Of a stretch of DNA of 6,367 nt, positions 1 through 6,367 are shown in pieces. The stretch is from NCBI GenBank assembly GCA_041601535.1, contig JBFIHZ010000253.1, forward strand, positions 1 to 6,367, read 5' to 3'. Under the pieces are notes generated by a model. It had not been told where the DNA came from. It saw only the letters and a program-made list of their open reading frames with translations, and searched no databases. Source of the DNA: JBFIHZ01 sp041601535 (lineage in GTDB: Bacteria > Pseudomonadota > Gammaproteobacteria > Xanthomonadales > SZUA-36). The first letter of the stretch is position 1; every line of letters starts with the position of its first letter. The position numbers were made by a program, and so were the translations under genes.

Positions 1-1281
1 CAGTTTCTGCTGAACCGGCCGGTGTGCATGATCCTCGGCCCGGATGAAACCATCCGGGAATCCTGTGAAGACAGTTTTCAAACGCACTACCGCGCCACCC
101 GTGAGTATTGGCAGGGGTGGTCACGCAGCCTGTCGATACCGTTTGAGTGGCAGGAAGCGGTCATTCGCGCCGCCATTTCCTTGAAGCTGTGTACCTTTGA
201 AGATACCGGTGCGGTGGTGGCTGCGCTCACCACCTCGATACCGGAAGCGAGCAACAGCGGACGCAACTGGGACTACCGCTATTGCTGGCTGCGTGACAGT
301 TATTTCGTGGTGCAGGCCTTGAACCGGCTGGGGGTCACCAAGACCATGCAGCAATACCTGGGCTACATCATGAATATTGCCGCCGAGGCGGGAGAGGATG
401 AGCTCAAGCCTTTGTATGGTATTACTGGCAGTTCAGAAACAGATGAAGAAGTGGTGGAGTCCCTGTCCGGTTACCGGGGGATGGGTCCGGTGAGGCGCGG
501 AAACCAGGCGTTCTTGCAGAAGCAGAACGATGTGTACGGCGCGGTGATTCTGTCAGCCACGCAGAATTTTTTCGACAGCCGCCTGATCAAATCGGGCACG
601 CTGGCGGAGTTCAGGCGGCTGGAGGTGCTGGGTGAATGGGCGCGGCGCAGCTTTGATCAGCCGGATGCCGGACTGTGGGAATACCGCGGGCGGCAACGCG
701 TGCATACCTTTTCCAGCATCATGTGTTGGGCCGGCTGCGACCGCCTGGCCAAGATTGCCGACCGGCTGGGTGAAAGCGAGCGTGCCGCTTACTGGCGTGA
801 GTCGGCCGACCTGATTCATGCACATATCGAGGAACATGCCTGGGACCCGGACCAGCAGTCCTTCACTGAAAGTTTTGGCCGGCCGGAAATGGATGCCAGC
901 CTGCTGACCATGCACAGCCTGGGCTTTCTGGCGGCTGATGATCCACGCTTTGTGTCAACGGTGGAATGCATTGGCCGCCACCTGCTTCGTGGCCAGTATA
1001 TGTTCCGCTACGTGGCGGCGGATGATTTTGGCCAGCCGGAGAATGCGTTCAATATTTGTACCTTCTGGTACATTGATGCGCTGGCCAGTATTGGACGCAA
1101 GGACGAAGCGCGTGCGCTGTTTGAAAACATGCTGGCCTTGCGCAATCCGCTGGGCTTGTTGTCCGAAGACATCGATCCGGTCAGCGGAGCGCTGTGGGGC
1201 AATTTTCCACAAACCTACAGCATGGCGGGTATCATCAATGCAGCCATGCGCCTGAGCAAGCCCTGGGAACAGGCGCTGTAA
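1..1281 (+). CDS. Glycoside hydrolase family 15 protein (glucoamylase/trehalase-like), 5'-truncated by window edge
   Basis: The frame is open from the first base to a TAA at 1279-1281, giving 426 residues. The true start is off the left edge; a GTG at 22 is only an internal valine. Family members of this type are usually about 600 residues, so roughly the last 70% is present. Counting from the first visible codon, residues 88-100 (RNWDYRYCWLRDS) form the (alpha/alpha)6-barrel signature, in which Arg98-Asp99 match the substrate-binding Arg-Asp of glucoamylases. Glu227 in GLWEYRG fits the general acid and Glu389 in GLLSEDIDP the general base, so the enzyme is probably active. GNFPQTYSMAGIINA near the end is also typical. 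No signal peptide can be judged. GH15 includes glucoamylases, glucodextranases and trehalases, and the substrate cannot be told from sequence. The position 31 bases before otsA, in an apparent operon, suggests a role in trehalose or glucan turnover, probably cytoplasmic. The family is certain; the activity is not. Confidence 0.93.
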   Translation, partial: QFLLNRPVCMILGPDETIRESCEDSFQTHYRATREYWQGWSRSLSIPFEWQEAVIRAAISLKLCTFEDTGAVVAALTTSIPEASNSGRNWDYRYCWLRDSYFVVQALNRLGVTKTMQQYLGYIMNIAAEAGEDELKPLYGITGSSETDEEVVESLSGYRGMGPVRRGNQAFLQKQNDVYGAVILSATQNFFDSRLIKSGTLAEFRRLEVLGEWARRSFDQPDAGLWEYRGRQRVHTFSSIMCWAGCDRLAKIADRLGESERAAYWRESADLIHAHIEEHAWDPDQQSFTESFGRPEMDASLLTMHSLGFLAADDPRFVSTVECIGRHLLRGQYMFRYVAADDFGQPENAFNICTFWYIDALASIGRKDEARALFENMLALRNPLGLLSEDIDPVSGALWGNFPQTYSMAGIINAAMRLSKPWEQAL

Positions 1282-1312
1282 ATCAACAGCTGCAAAACCA
1301 GCACGGGATACC

Positions 1313-2716
1313 ATGGATGCTGCAAATCGAAGACTGATCATCGTCTCCAACCGGGTTGCCATGCCGAAGAAAAACGGCGCGGCGGCCGGCGGGCTGACGG
1401 TTGGCATTCTGGCCGCACTGAAAGACCACGGTGGAATGTGGTTCGGCTGGAACGGGAAACTGTCCGACCGGGAAGCACAAATGCCGGAGCGGGTAGAGCA
1501 GGGCAATATCGAATACGCCACGATTTCGTTAACCGAAGCGGATTTCGAGCAGTATTACAACGGCTACAGCAATCGCGTGCTGTGGCCGGTGTGTCACTAC
1601 CTGCTGGACTTTATCCAGTACAATGCGGCCGATTTTGAAGGCTATCTGAGGGTGAACGCGCTGTTTGCCCGTAAACTGGCGGCACTGTTGCAGCCGGACG
1701 ATATCATCTGGGTGCACGACTATCACCTTATCCCGCTGGCCGCCCAGTTGCGCGAGGCCGGCATCGAAAACCCCATCGGCTTTTTCCTGCATGTTCCTTT
1801 CCCCAGTTATGAGGCGTTTCGGGCCGTTCCCCGGCACGATTACCTGCTGCGCGCGTTGTGCGCCTACGATGTGTTGGGCTTTCATACCGAAAGTGATCTG
1901 ACCGCGTTCAAGACCTGCCTGCAGGGCCCCATGCTGGATGCGACGGTAGGCCAGGGCCGCAAAATCCAGGTGCCCGGCGGGCACCTGATCGCGGATGTAT
2001 TCCCCATCGGTGTTGATGTGCAGGATATTGTCACCCTGGCGGAAGGCGCACAGGACTCCAAGCGGGTCAGGCGTATGGTCAACAGCCTGGCTGACCGGAA
2101 ACTGGTGATTGGTGTCGACCGGCTGGATTACAGCAAGGGTCTGGCACAACGGCTGCTGTCTTATGAGCGGCTGCTGGAAAAGTACCCCAATATGCAGAAA
2201 GAGCTGGTGCTGATGCAGATTGCACCGCCGACGCGCACTGGTGTTCGAACCTATGATGAAATCCGCGCCGAGCTCGAACAGGTATCCGGCCGCATCAATG
2301 GCCGCTTTGCTGACACCGACTGGGTTCCCATCCGTTACCTGAACAAGGGGGTCAAGCGCAAACCGCTGATGGGCCTGTTCCGGCAGGCGGCGGTGGGGCT
2401 GGTGACACCGGTGCGCGATGGCATGAACCTGGTGGCCAAGGAGTACGTGGCGGCACAGGACCCGGATGACCCCGGTATGCTGGTGCTATCCAGCATGGCC
2501 GGTGCCGCCAGCGAACTGACCGAGGCAATCATCGTTAATCCCTATGATCGTGACGAAGTGGCTGACGGCATTGCCCTGGCCCTGACCATGCCCCTGCCAG
2601 AGCGCCAGCAACGTCATGCGGCGATGATGCATACCCTGCGCCGCAATGACATTACCGCATGGCGCACGCGGTTTGTCGATGCGCTGCTGGAAAACGCCAG
2701 CTCACGGGCAGGCTGA
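1313..2716 (+). CDS. otsA: Alpha,alpha-trehalose-phosphate synthase (UDP-forming), GT20
   Basis: OtsA transfers glucose from UDP-glucose to glucose-6-phosphate, giving trehalose-6-phosphate, which OtsB dephosphorylates to the compatible solute trehalose; it is a soluble cytoplasmic GT-B enzyme. The 467 residues match the usual length (E. coli about 474) and the whole protein aligns with few gaps. Visible active-site elements, by homology to E. coli OtsA, are Arg14 in SNRVA, the Gly26-Gly27 loop, WFGW (43-46), WPVCHY (91-96), Asp136 in WVHDYH, His160 in FLHVPFP, Arg270 and Lys275 in GVDRLDYSKGL, and the nucleotide-sugar motif RDGMNLVAKE (368-377). None is altered. The ATG at 1313 is chosen because the conserved beta strand (RLIIVSNR) begins a few residues later. 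A weak GGGA Shine-Dalgarno lies at 1305-1308, only four bases before the ATG. The gene follows the GH15 gene by 31 bases with no terminator visible between, so it is probably co-transcribed. Its stop is three bases from the convergent rapA stop. Confidence 0.98.
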   Translation: MDAANRRLIIVSNRVAMPKKNGAAAGGLTVGILAALKDHGGMWFGWNGKLSDREAQMPERVEQGNIEYATISLTEADFEQYYNGYSNRVLWPVCHYLLDFIQYNAADFEGYLRVNALFARKLAALLQPDDIIWVHDYHLIPLAAQLREAGIENPIGFFLHVPFPSYEAFRAVPRHDYLLRALCAYDVLGFHTESDLTAFKTCLQGPMLDATVGQGRKIQVPGGHLIADVFPIGVDVQDIVTLAEGAQDSKRVRRMVNSLADRKLVIGVDRLDYSKGLAQRLLSYERLLEKYPNMQKELVLMQIAPPTRTGVRTYDEIRAELEQVSGRINGRFADTDWVPIRYLNKGVKRKPLMGLFRQAAVGLVTPVRDGMNLVAKEYVAAQDPDDPGMLVLSSMAGAASELTEAIIVNPYDRDEVADGIALALTMPLPERQQRHAAMMHTLRRNDITAWRTRFVDALLENASSRAG

Positions 2717-2719
2717 GCC

Positions 2720-5700
2720 CTATTCGGCCACCATGGCCACGCGCAGGGCGTCCAGGCGTAACTGGGCGGCTTCGAGATGCTGCCGCATATCGGTGGTGGT
2801 GCGCTGGATGTGGTCAATTTCATCAGCACGGATATTGGGGTTTACTTCAGCCAGGGCCTGCAGGCGTTGCAATTCCGTGGCCTGCGTGGCTTCCATGTCG
2901 GCTATCGCTTTGCTGATGATGTCCGGTTTCTGCTGTTCGGCCAGCTGTTCCGCCCGGGCGATCATCGCGGTGATCTGCGGGCGGGTGTGACGCACCAGTT
3001 CGCGCGCGGCCGACAGCGAGGTTTTTTGCGCCAGCCGGTTCAGGTGGGCAGCGCTGAGTATGGCGCTGAGGTCGTTCTGCTGATGGTCCACCAGTACCCG
3101 CAAGGTGGTCAGCGGCAGGTGACGCTGCAACTGCAAGCCTCCCGGCGCGATGGCGCTTACGGTAAACACCGCTTCAAGCAGAATGGCGCCGGCTTTCAGC
3201 GGTGGCAGTTTCAGGGTGCAGAATGCCGTATTGCCGAATTCACCACTCAGAACCAGGTCCATGGCACCGCTGATCATGGGGTGCTCCCAGGTCAGGTAAT
3301 GCATGTCTTCGCGTGACAGCGCCAGTTCGCGCTGATAGGTGGCGGTAATGCCGTCTTCAGGCAACGCGGGAAATCCATGCACCAGCATGTGGTCGCCGGG
3401 GCGCAGCACCAGGCTGTTACTGCCGTGATGGTCCTGGTCCACGCCGAACTGGTCAAACACCTGCTCCATGTACGTTGCCAGTTCCAGGCGCTGCTGTTCT
3501 TTCAGCACTGCGCTGAGCTGCTGTTCTGCCCGTTTGGGGTTGAATGAGTTCAACTCCAGCAGGCGGTCGCGGCCCTGTTGCAGTGTTTCCAGGGCCTGAG
3601 CGGTTCGCTGCCGGGCGCGGTCCAGCAGATCGTCCAGCATGGGTTCGTCCGCGGGCTTGAGCAGGCACTGGTGCAACTCGTCTTCGAACTGTTCGAACAT
3701 TGCCTGGCTGGCGGGGCAGTTGCGTTCAAAGGCATTCAGGCCTTCGTGATACCAGCGCAGCAGCACCTGTTGGGCGCTGCCCTGGAAATAGGGCGCATGG
3801 ATTTCGACGGTGTGGCGCTGGCCGATGCGGTCAAGGCGGCCGATGCGCTGTTCCAGCAGGTCCGGGTTCAGTGGCAGATCGAACAGTACCAGGTGATGGG
3901 CAAACTGGAAATTTCGGCCTTCACTGCCAATTTCCGAGCACACCAGTACCTGCGCGCCATATTCCTCGTCGGCAAAATAGGCGGCGGCGCGGTCACGCGC
4001 CACCAGGCTGAGTCCTTCGTGAAATACCGCCGAAAGCACACCGGCTTTCAGCCGCAGGTGCTCTTCCACTGCCATGGCGGTTTCCGCATGTGCGCAAATG
4101 ACCAGGGCCTTTTCGCCGCGATGGTCCTGCAGCCAGCCCTGCAGCCAGGCCACCCGCGCATCCCGGGCGGCCCAGCCTTCAGTCTGCATGCGTTCCGGTG
4201 TTAGCAGGCATTCCACTGCTGTGTCGGGCGCAGCCGGTGGGATGGGTTCACTGCTGGCCAGCGGCCATGCATGAAACTGGCGGTCTGCAAATCCTTTAAC
4301 CGAAGCACGCGTGTTGCGAAACAGTACGCGGCCGGTTCCGTGCCGGTCCAGCAGGTCACGGATGGCGTCCTCGAGGGCGTCTGCCAAGGGGTCTGAAAGG
4401 GTTTCAACGGCCTGCACGGACTGGTCCGCCGGTGCTTTGCCGTTCAGGGTGAGGGTTTTTCCGCCACTGCGGACCGTGGGCAGGCTGGTGGCCGGGGCGG
4501 TACTGGCCACAGGTTGTTGGGCGGCTGCGCTTAGCAGGGATTGCAGCCGGTCCTCGCCCAGATACTCCCGCACGGCCTGTTGTACATCCGCCTGCTGCAG
4601 GCGCTGACGCACGGTTTCAGTCTCTGTCTCTGCGCTGTCGGCATCCGGCTGATGGGTTAAATCCTGCACCAGTTGATTTACCGGCTGATGCTTGCGCTCT
4701 TCCGCGAGAAAGGTTTGCAGATCGTAGTAACGGTCCGGGTCCAGCAGGCGCAATCGGGCGAAATGGCTTTCCACGCCCAGTTGCTCGGGCGTGGCGGTGA
4801 GCAGCAACAAACCGCGGGCACGGCGGGCCAGCGCCTCGATGGCGGCGTATTCCGGGCTGGCGCCTTGCTCGCTCCAGCGCAGATGATGGGCCTCGTCCAC
4901 CACCAGCACGTCCCATTCTGCCGCCAGCGCCTGGGCGTGCCGCTGCGGATGGTCACGCAGGAAAGACAGCGTGCACAGTACCAGCTGGCTGCTTTCAAAC
5001 GGGTTTTCATCTCCGTCAGCCGGTTGAGCTGCCGGTTCTTCGGTGTCAGCCGGCTGCATGCCCTGGCGGCGCTCTTCATCAAGGATGGTGAACATCAGGT
5101 TGAAGCGCCGCAGCATCTCCACCAGCCACTGGTGCAGCAGGCTGTCGGGCACCACGATCAATACCCGCTGGGCGCGGCCGCTGATCAGTTGCTGGTGCAG
5201 GATCAGGCCGGCTTCGATGGTTTTCCCCAGTCCCACCTCGTCCGCCAGCAGCACGCGCGGCGCATGCCGGCGGCCAACTTCACTGGCAATGTACAGCTGA
5301 TGTGGCAAGAGTTGCACGCGCGGGCCCAGCAGGCCCTGTGCCGGGGACTGCTGCAGCCGGCGGTAGTGTTCCAGCGTTTCGCAACGCAAGCGGAAGGCGC
5401 GGTTCTTGTCGATCTGGCCGGCGAACAGGCGGTCCTGCGGTTTGCTGAACTGCACCCGGCTGTTCAGGTGCTGCTCCGGCAATACCACCGCCTGGCCGGC
5501 CTGGTCCAGGGCGCTGTAGATCAGGCAGCCATTGGCTTCCATCACCGCTTCAATGGTCAGGTCCTGTCCGTCTTCGGTGCTGACCCGTTCACCGGCCTGG
5601 TACTCAACCCGGCTGAGCGGGGCGTTATCGGTTGCGTACACGCGGTGTTCACCGCTGGCGGGAAAATTCAGCTCAACGCGGCGGTTGGACGCCCTGAGAA

Positions 5701-5779
5701 CGATTCCCAGCCCCAGCTCGGACTCGGTATTACTGACCCAGCGCTGACCGGGAACAAAGGAAACTGCCGTCAAAACCAC
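2720..5779 (-). CDS. rapA: RNA polymerase-associated ATPase RapA (HepA), Swi2/Snf2 family
   Basis: RapA binds core RNA polymerase and uses ATP hydrolysis to remodel stalled or post-termination complexes, recycling the enzyme. The protein has up to 1019 residues against 968 in E. coli. It opens with the conserved GQRWVSNTESELGLG (residues 11-25) of the Tudor-like N-terminal region. Lobe 1 has Walker A DEVGLGKT (180-187), DEAH (295-298) and TATPEQLG (328-335). Lobe 2 has VLFRNT (485-490), FHEGLS (586-591) and CSEIGSEGRNFQFA followed by QRIGRLDRIGQ (614-654). The RapA-specific C-terminal part includes GRDRLLELNS, WEHPMISGAMDLVLSG and VNPNIR, ending in a helical, probably coiled-coil segment (about 950-1012). 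Extra length lies in two Ala/Pro/Gln-rich linkers (about 240-258 and 418-465). The listed start is a GTG (5777-5779). A TTG at 5771-5773 is an alternative, giving 1017 residues, with GAGAG five bases upstream; an in-frame TAA at 5819-5821 limits the start. The gene is transcribed away from the oxygenase, probably from its own promoter, and is convergent with otsA. Confidence 0.97.
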   Translation of the reverse strand: MVLTAVSFVPGQRWVSNTESELGLGIVLRASNRRVELNFPASGEHRVYATDNAPLSRVEYQAGERVSTEDGQDLTIEAVMEANGCLIYSALDQAGQAVVLPEQHLNSRVQFSKPQDRLFAGQIDKNRAFRLRCETLEHYRRLQQSPAQGLLGPRVQLLPHQLYIASEVGRRHAPRVLLADEVGLGKTIEAGLILHQQLISGRAQRVLIVVPDSLLHQWLVEMLRRFNLMFTILDEERRQGMQPADTEEPAAQPADGDENPFESSQLVLCTLSFLRDHPQRHAQALAAEWDVLVVDEAHHLRWSEQGASPEYAAIEALARRARGLLLLTATPEQLGVESHFARLRLLDPDRYYDLQTFLAEERKHQPVNQLVQDLTHQPDADSAETETETVRQRLQQADVQQAVREYLGEDRLQSLLSAAAQQPVASTAPATSLPTVRSGGKTLTLNGKAPADQSVQAVETLSDPLADALEDAIRDLLDRHGTGRVLFRNTRASVKGFADRQFHAWPLASSEPIPPAAPDTAVECLLTPERMQTEGWAARDARVAWLQGWLQDHRGEKALVICAHAETAMAVEEHLRLKAGVLSAVFHEGLSLVARDRAAAYFADEEYGAQVLVCSEIGSEGRNFQFAHHLVLFDLPLNPDLLEQRIGRLDRIGQRHTVEIHAPYFQGSAQQVLLRWYHEGLNAFERNCPASQAMFEQFEDELHQCLLKPADEPMLDDLLDRARQRTAQALETLQQGRDRLLELNSFNPKRAEQQLSAVLKEQQRLELATYMEQVFDQFGVDQDHHGSNSLVLRPGDHMLVHGFPALPEDGITATYQRELALSREDMHYLTWEHPMISGAMDLVLSGEFGNTAFCTLKLPPLKAGAILLEAVFTVSAIAPGGLQLQRHLPLTTLRVLVDHQQNDLSAILSAAHLNRLAQKTSLSAARELVRHTRPQITAMIARAEQLAEQQKPDIISKAIADMEATQATELQRLQALAEVNPNIRADEIDHIQRTTTDMRQHLEAAQLRLDALRVAMVAE

Positions 5780-5807
5780 TCTCGCAAGACCTGCATCTAG
5801 GCCGCGG

Positions 5808-5836
5808 ATAATAAGGGGTTACAAGCCAGGTCACAA
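5808..5836 (-). promoter_or_regulatory. Predicted sigma-70 promoter of rapA
   Basis: Read on the minus strand, TTGTGA (plus 5831-5836, 4 of 6 to TTGACA) is followed after exactly 17 bases by TATTAT (plus 5808-5813, 5 of 6 to TATAAT). Transcription would start near 5800-5802, leaving a short leader of about 21-29 bases to the GTG (5779) or TTG (5773) start of rapA. The promoter lies between the inverted-repeat element and the gene, with the -35 box only five bases from the element's end. This is inference from consensus match and placement only. Confidence 0.5.
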
Positions 5837-5841
5837 GACAA

Positions 5842-5868
5842 TTGGGGTCAGAGTAAAAATTGAGCCGG
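5842..5868 (+). repeat. Left arm of inverted repeat
   Basis: This arm has the 18-base core TTGGGGTCAGAGTAAAAA at 5842-5859, followed by TTGAGCCGG at 5860-5868. It pairs with the arm at 5933-5960. A smaller local inverted repeat (AATTG at 5858-5862, CAATT at 5869-5873) overlaps its inner end. Confidence 0.9.
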
Positions 5869-5932
5869 CAATTGAACGCCAAGGAGCAGAAGGGCATATG
5901 GGGCCGGGGTAAAAGCCTGGCAGGCAGCCGCA

Positions 5933-5960
5933 CCGACTCAAGTTTTTACTCTGACCCCAA
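5933..5960 (-). repeat. Right arm of inverted repeat
   Basis: Read on the minus strand this is TTGGGGTCAGAGTAAAAA, one extra C, then TTGAGTCGG. The first 18 bases are identical to the left arm and 8 of the last 9 also match. The outer end lies 16 bases past the oxygenase stop codon, so a transcript reading out of that gene would contain both arms and could fold into a long stem. Confidence 0.9.
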
Positions 5961-5976
5961 ATATGGTCAATATTGT

Positions 5977-6367
5977 TCAGGCGGCGTCGTGGAAGATGAT
6001 GCCCAGTGCGTAACGTTGCCCGGAGTGCAGCGCGCTGACACCGTGCCGCAGGGTCAGCCGATGATCCCCCCGCGGGCCCGTGCCCGGCCGCAGGCGGACC
6101 GGGAAGATCACCGCATCTCCACGGGCAAGCGGAACGACGTGAGGCCGCGATTGCATGCGCGGGCGTTGCTCGGTCAGGATGAATTCGCCGCCGCTGAAGT
6201 CCGCCTGCGGGCAGGACAACAACACCGTCATTTGCAATGGAAACACCCATTCACCATACAGGTCCTGGTGCAGCCGGTTGTAATCCCCCGGTCCGTATTT
6301 CAGCAGCAGCGGTGTGGGCCGGCCCTGGCCGGCGGCCGCACATTGCCGCAGATATTCACCGTGATCC
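5977..6367 (-). CDS. 2OG-Fe(II) oxygenase (Oxygenase-NA/PF09859-like), N-terminus beyond window edge
   Basis: On the minus strand the frame is open from the window end (first whole codon at 6364-6366) to a TGA at 5977-5979, giving 129 residues; an ATG or GTG at about 6246 is internal. This is the catalytic C-terminal part of a family usually somewhat over 200 residues long. Counting from the first visible codon, LHQDLYGEWVFPLQ carries the iron ligands His33 and Asp35, LRHGVSAL supplies the second histidine (His108), and Arg118 in GQRYALGIIFHD fits the 2-oxoglutarate carboxylate-binding arginine. GGEFILTEQRPRMQSR (59-74) is a strong family signature. All expected metal and cosubstrate residues are present, so it should be active. 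Older database text links the family to repair of damaged DNA, but I know of no firm substrate, so none is assigned here. It lies 197 bases upstream of rapA in the same orientation, separated by the inverted-repeat element and a predicted rapA promoter, so close co-regulation is not obvious. Confidence 0.92.
   Translation of the reverse strand, partial: DHGEYLRQCAAAGQGRPTPLLLKYGPGDYNRLHQDLYGEWVFPLQMTVLLSCPQADFSGGEFILTEQRPRMQSRPHVVPLARGDAVIFPVRLRPGTGPRGDHRLTLRHGVSALHSGQRYALGIIFHDAA

Larger units (their letters stand above)
5842..5960. mobile_element. 119-bp inverted-repeat element (RAYT/MITE-like non-autonomous repeat)
   Basis: Two inverted copies of an 18-base sequence, TTGGGGTCAGAGTAAAAA, bound this segment exactly. 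Similarity continues inward as TTGAGCCGG versus TTGAGTCGG with one inserted base, so the arms are 27 and 28 bases around a 64-base core. GGGGTCAGAGT-type motifs are, as far as I recall, common beside IS200-like REP-associated tyrosine transposase (RAYT) genes in gammaproteobacteria; I could not check this by search. The core holds no transposase. It contains a small GCCTGGCAGGC palindrome (5915-5925) and, on the plus strand, AAGGAG followed by a four-codon ORF (ATG at 5898), possibly what remains after an internal deletion. No target-site duplication is evident in the flanks, which would fit an IS200-type single-strand mechanism. The inverted structure is certain; calling it mobile is inference. 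Confidence 0.6.

Noticed and set aside
1282..1312. Possible separate promoter or terminator between the GH15 gene and otsA
   Set aside because: The 31-base gap holds only a weak GGGA ribosome-binding site; no -10/-35 pair or hairpin is visible, so operon transcription is the simpler reading.
955..1521. 188-codon minus-strand open frame spanning the GH15-otsA junction
   Set aside because: It is antisense to the conserved GH15 C-terminus and OtsA N-terminus, with no family similarity and no plausible start context.
4673..5800. 375-codon open frame on the plus strand opposite rapA
   Set aside because: It lies antisense to well-conserved RapA domains, has no recognisable domain and is Gln/Ala/Leu-rich as expected from the complement of GC-rich coding sequence. 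It is a shadow frame.
5881..5912. Plus-strand AAGGAG followed by ATG at 5898
   Set aside because: The frame stops after four codons (MGPG). It is too short to be a gene; at most it is a remnant inside the repeat element.
5730..5933. 67-codon minus-strand frame through the inverted-repeat element into rapA
   Set aside because: It is mostly a translation of the repeat arm and the rapA leader and overlaps rapA in another frame; no protein family is recognisable.
5952..5969. TGACC/GGTCA hairpin just past the oxygenase stop as an intrinsic terminator
   Set aside because: The stem is only five base pairs and is not followed by a U-tract on the minus strand, so it does not meet the usual terminator pattern.

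Overview
The window looks like chromosomal DNA from a GC-rich gammaproteobacterium. The main reason is a full-length RapA (RNA polymerase recycling ATPase), a protein typical of that class. The OtsA and 2OG-Fe(II) oxygenase sequences also read like gammaproteobacterial homologues. I cannot name a genus from sequence alone.

Layout: (1) Positions 1-1281, plus strand, hold the C-terminal 426 codons of a glycoside hydrolase family 15 (GH15) protein whose start lies off the left edge. (2) Positions 1313-2716, plus strand, hold a complete otsA (trehalose-6-phosphate synthase), 31 bases downstream and almost certainly in the same operon. otsB (trehalose-6-phosphate phosphatase) is expected further upstream but is not in the window. 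(3) Positions 2720-5779, minus strand, hold a complete rapA convergent with otsA, with only three bases between the two stop codons. (4) Positions 5780-5976 form a 197-base intergenic region. It carries a plausible sigma-70 promoter for rapA and, just upstream of it, a 119-base element bounded by inverted copies of a TTGGGGTCAGAGTAAAAA motif. (5) Positions 5977-6367, minus strand, hold the C-terminal 129 residues of a 2OG-Fe(II) oxygenase that runs off the right edge.

The left half is a trehalose module. OtsA makes trehalose-6-phosphate from UDP-glucose and glucose-6-phosphate, and the GH15 enzyme hydrolyses an alpha-glucoside that the sequence does not identify. The right half is housekeeping: RapA releases stalled or post-termination RNA polymerase, and the oxygenase upstream is of uncertain substrate. 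The two halves appear functionally unrelated and meet tail to tail.

I found no RNA genes, CRISPR array, intact transposase or defence system, and no convincing new multi-gene system. The most unusual item is the small inverted-repeat element between the oxygenase and rapA. It looks like a non-autonomous, RAYT- or MITE-type mobile repeat. Smaller points of interest are the GH15 gene's unresolved role beside otsA, the ambiguous rapA start with a TTGA-overlapping mini-ORF, and extra linker segments in RapA.
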